From Humisphaera sp. (lineage in GTDB: Bacteria > Planctomycetota > Phycisphaerae > Tepidisphaerales > Tepidisphaeraceae), in contig JANXVV010000114.1 of NCBI GenBank assembly GCA_025351525.1, positions 1 to 5,220 of the forward strand: a DNA stretch of 5,220 bases. The letters are read 5' to 3'. Within the stretch, counting starts at the first letter, position 1; the number at the start of each line of letters is the position of its first letter. Both the position numbers and the translations under genes were made by a program. The notes under the pieces are model-generated. The model was not told the origin of the DNA. It searched no databases and was given only the letters and a program-made list of their open reading frames with translations. This document shows positions 5,170 to 5,220 of this stretch, piece by piece.

Positions 5170-5220
5170 TCATACGCGCAGCAGGATTTGCCGGAAGTGG
5201 CCGAAGGTCTCTGGCGCGTT
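5170..5220 (-). CDS. Possible 3' end of a minus-strand gene (partial)
   Basis: From the window edge, sixteen minus-strand codons (NAPETFGHFRQILLRV) lead to a TGA at 5172-5170. Third positions are mostly G or C, as in the other genes here, and the terminator at 5027-5050 lies downstream in the right orientation. The alternative is a plus-strand gene starting with ATG at 5155 (MKSGISYAQQDLPEVAEGLW...) and running off the edge, but no ribosome binding site precedes it. The fragment is too short to decide between them. Confidence 0.3.
   Translation of the reverse strand, partial: NAPETFGHFRQILLRV

Noticed and set aside
4985..5173. Minus-strand frame containing SEYRDLWHP
   Set aside because: It is translated from the repeat itself. 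Copies B and C differ by a one-base length change that would break any shared frame, so protein coding is unlikely.

Overview
The window looks like a chromosomal stretch from a fairly GC-rich Gram-negative bacterium. The genes have GC-biased third positions. One encodes a protein with a Sec signal peptide and a Lys-Pro-rich linker. Small unrecognised genes are scattered on both strands, with structured repeats between them. This style fits a planctomycete or a relative, but no marker gene here proves that assignment.

Layout, left to right. 1-161 is repeat DNA: a group of hairpins, then copy A of a dispersed repeat. 162-380 carries no gene but has a plausible promoter at 334-362. 396-1520 (+) encodes a secreted protein of unknown function. 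1411-1872 (-) is a small gene whose 3' end runs antisense into the tail of the secreted-protein gene. 1903-2154 (+) and 2270-2575 (+) are two small single-membrane-segment proteins sharing an EKxELAEL motif. 2635-3155 (-) is a gene split over two frames at a run of ten A's on its coding strand. 3156-3427 is a dense cluster of nested inverted repeats holding three more core copies of the dispersed repeat. 3408-4958 (-) is a complete RbsA/MglA-type double-ATPase subunit of a sugar ABC importer. 5027-5154 holds a minus-strand terminator and repeat copy B. The right edge may carry the end of another minus-strand gene.

Only the ABC ATPase can be assigned a function with confidence. It would energise uptake of a monosaccharide with a permease and a periplasmic binding protein, neither of which is in the window. 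The gene is bracketed by inverted repeat copies about 68 bp long, and the left copy supplies its last codons and stop.

The most interesting observations are: (1) the dispersed structured repeat, with five core copies and apparent preservation of a hairpin between copies; (2) the nested palindrome cluster at 3156-3362; and (3) the -1 frameshift at A10. The domain layout of the frameshifted gene recalls phage tail-assembly chaperones (gpG/gpGT). Together with the tape-measure-like N-terminus of the 1411-1872 gene it may be a decayed tail module; this is inference without a database search.
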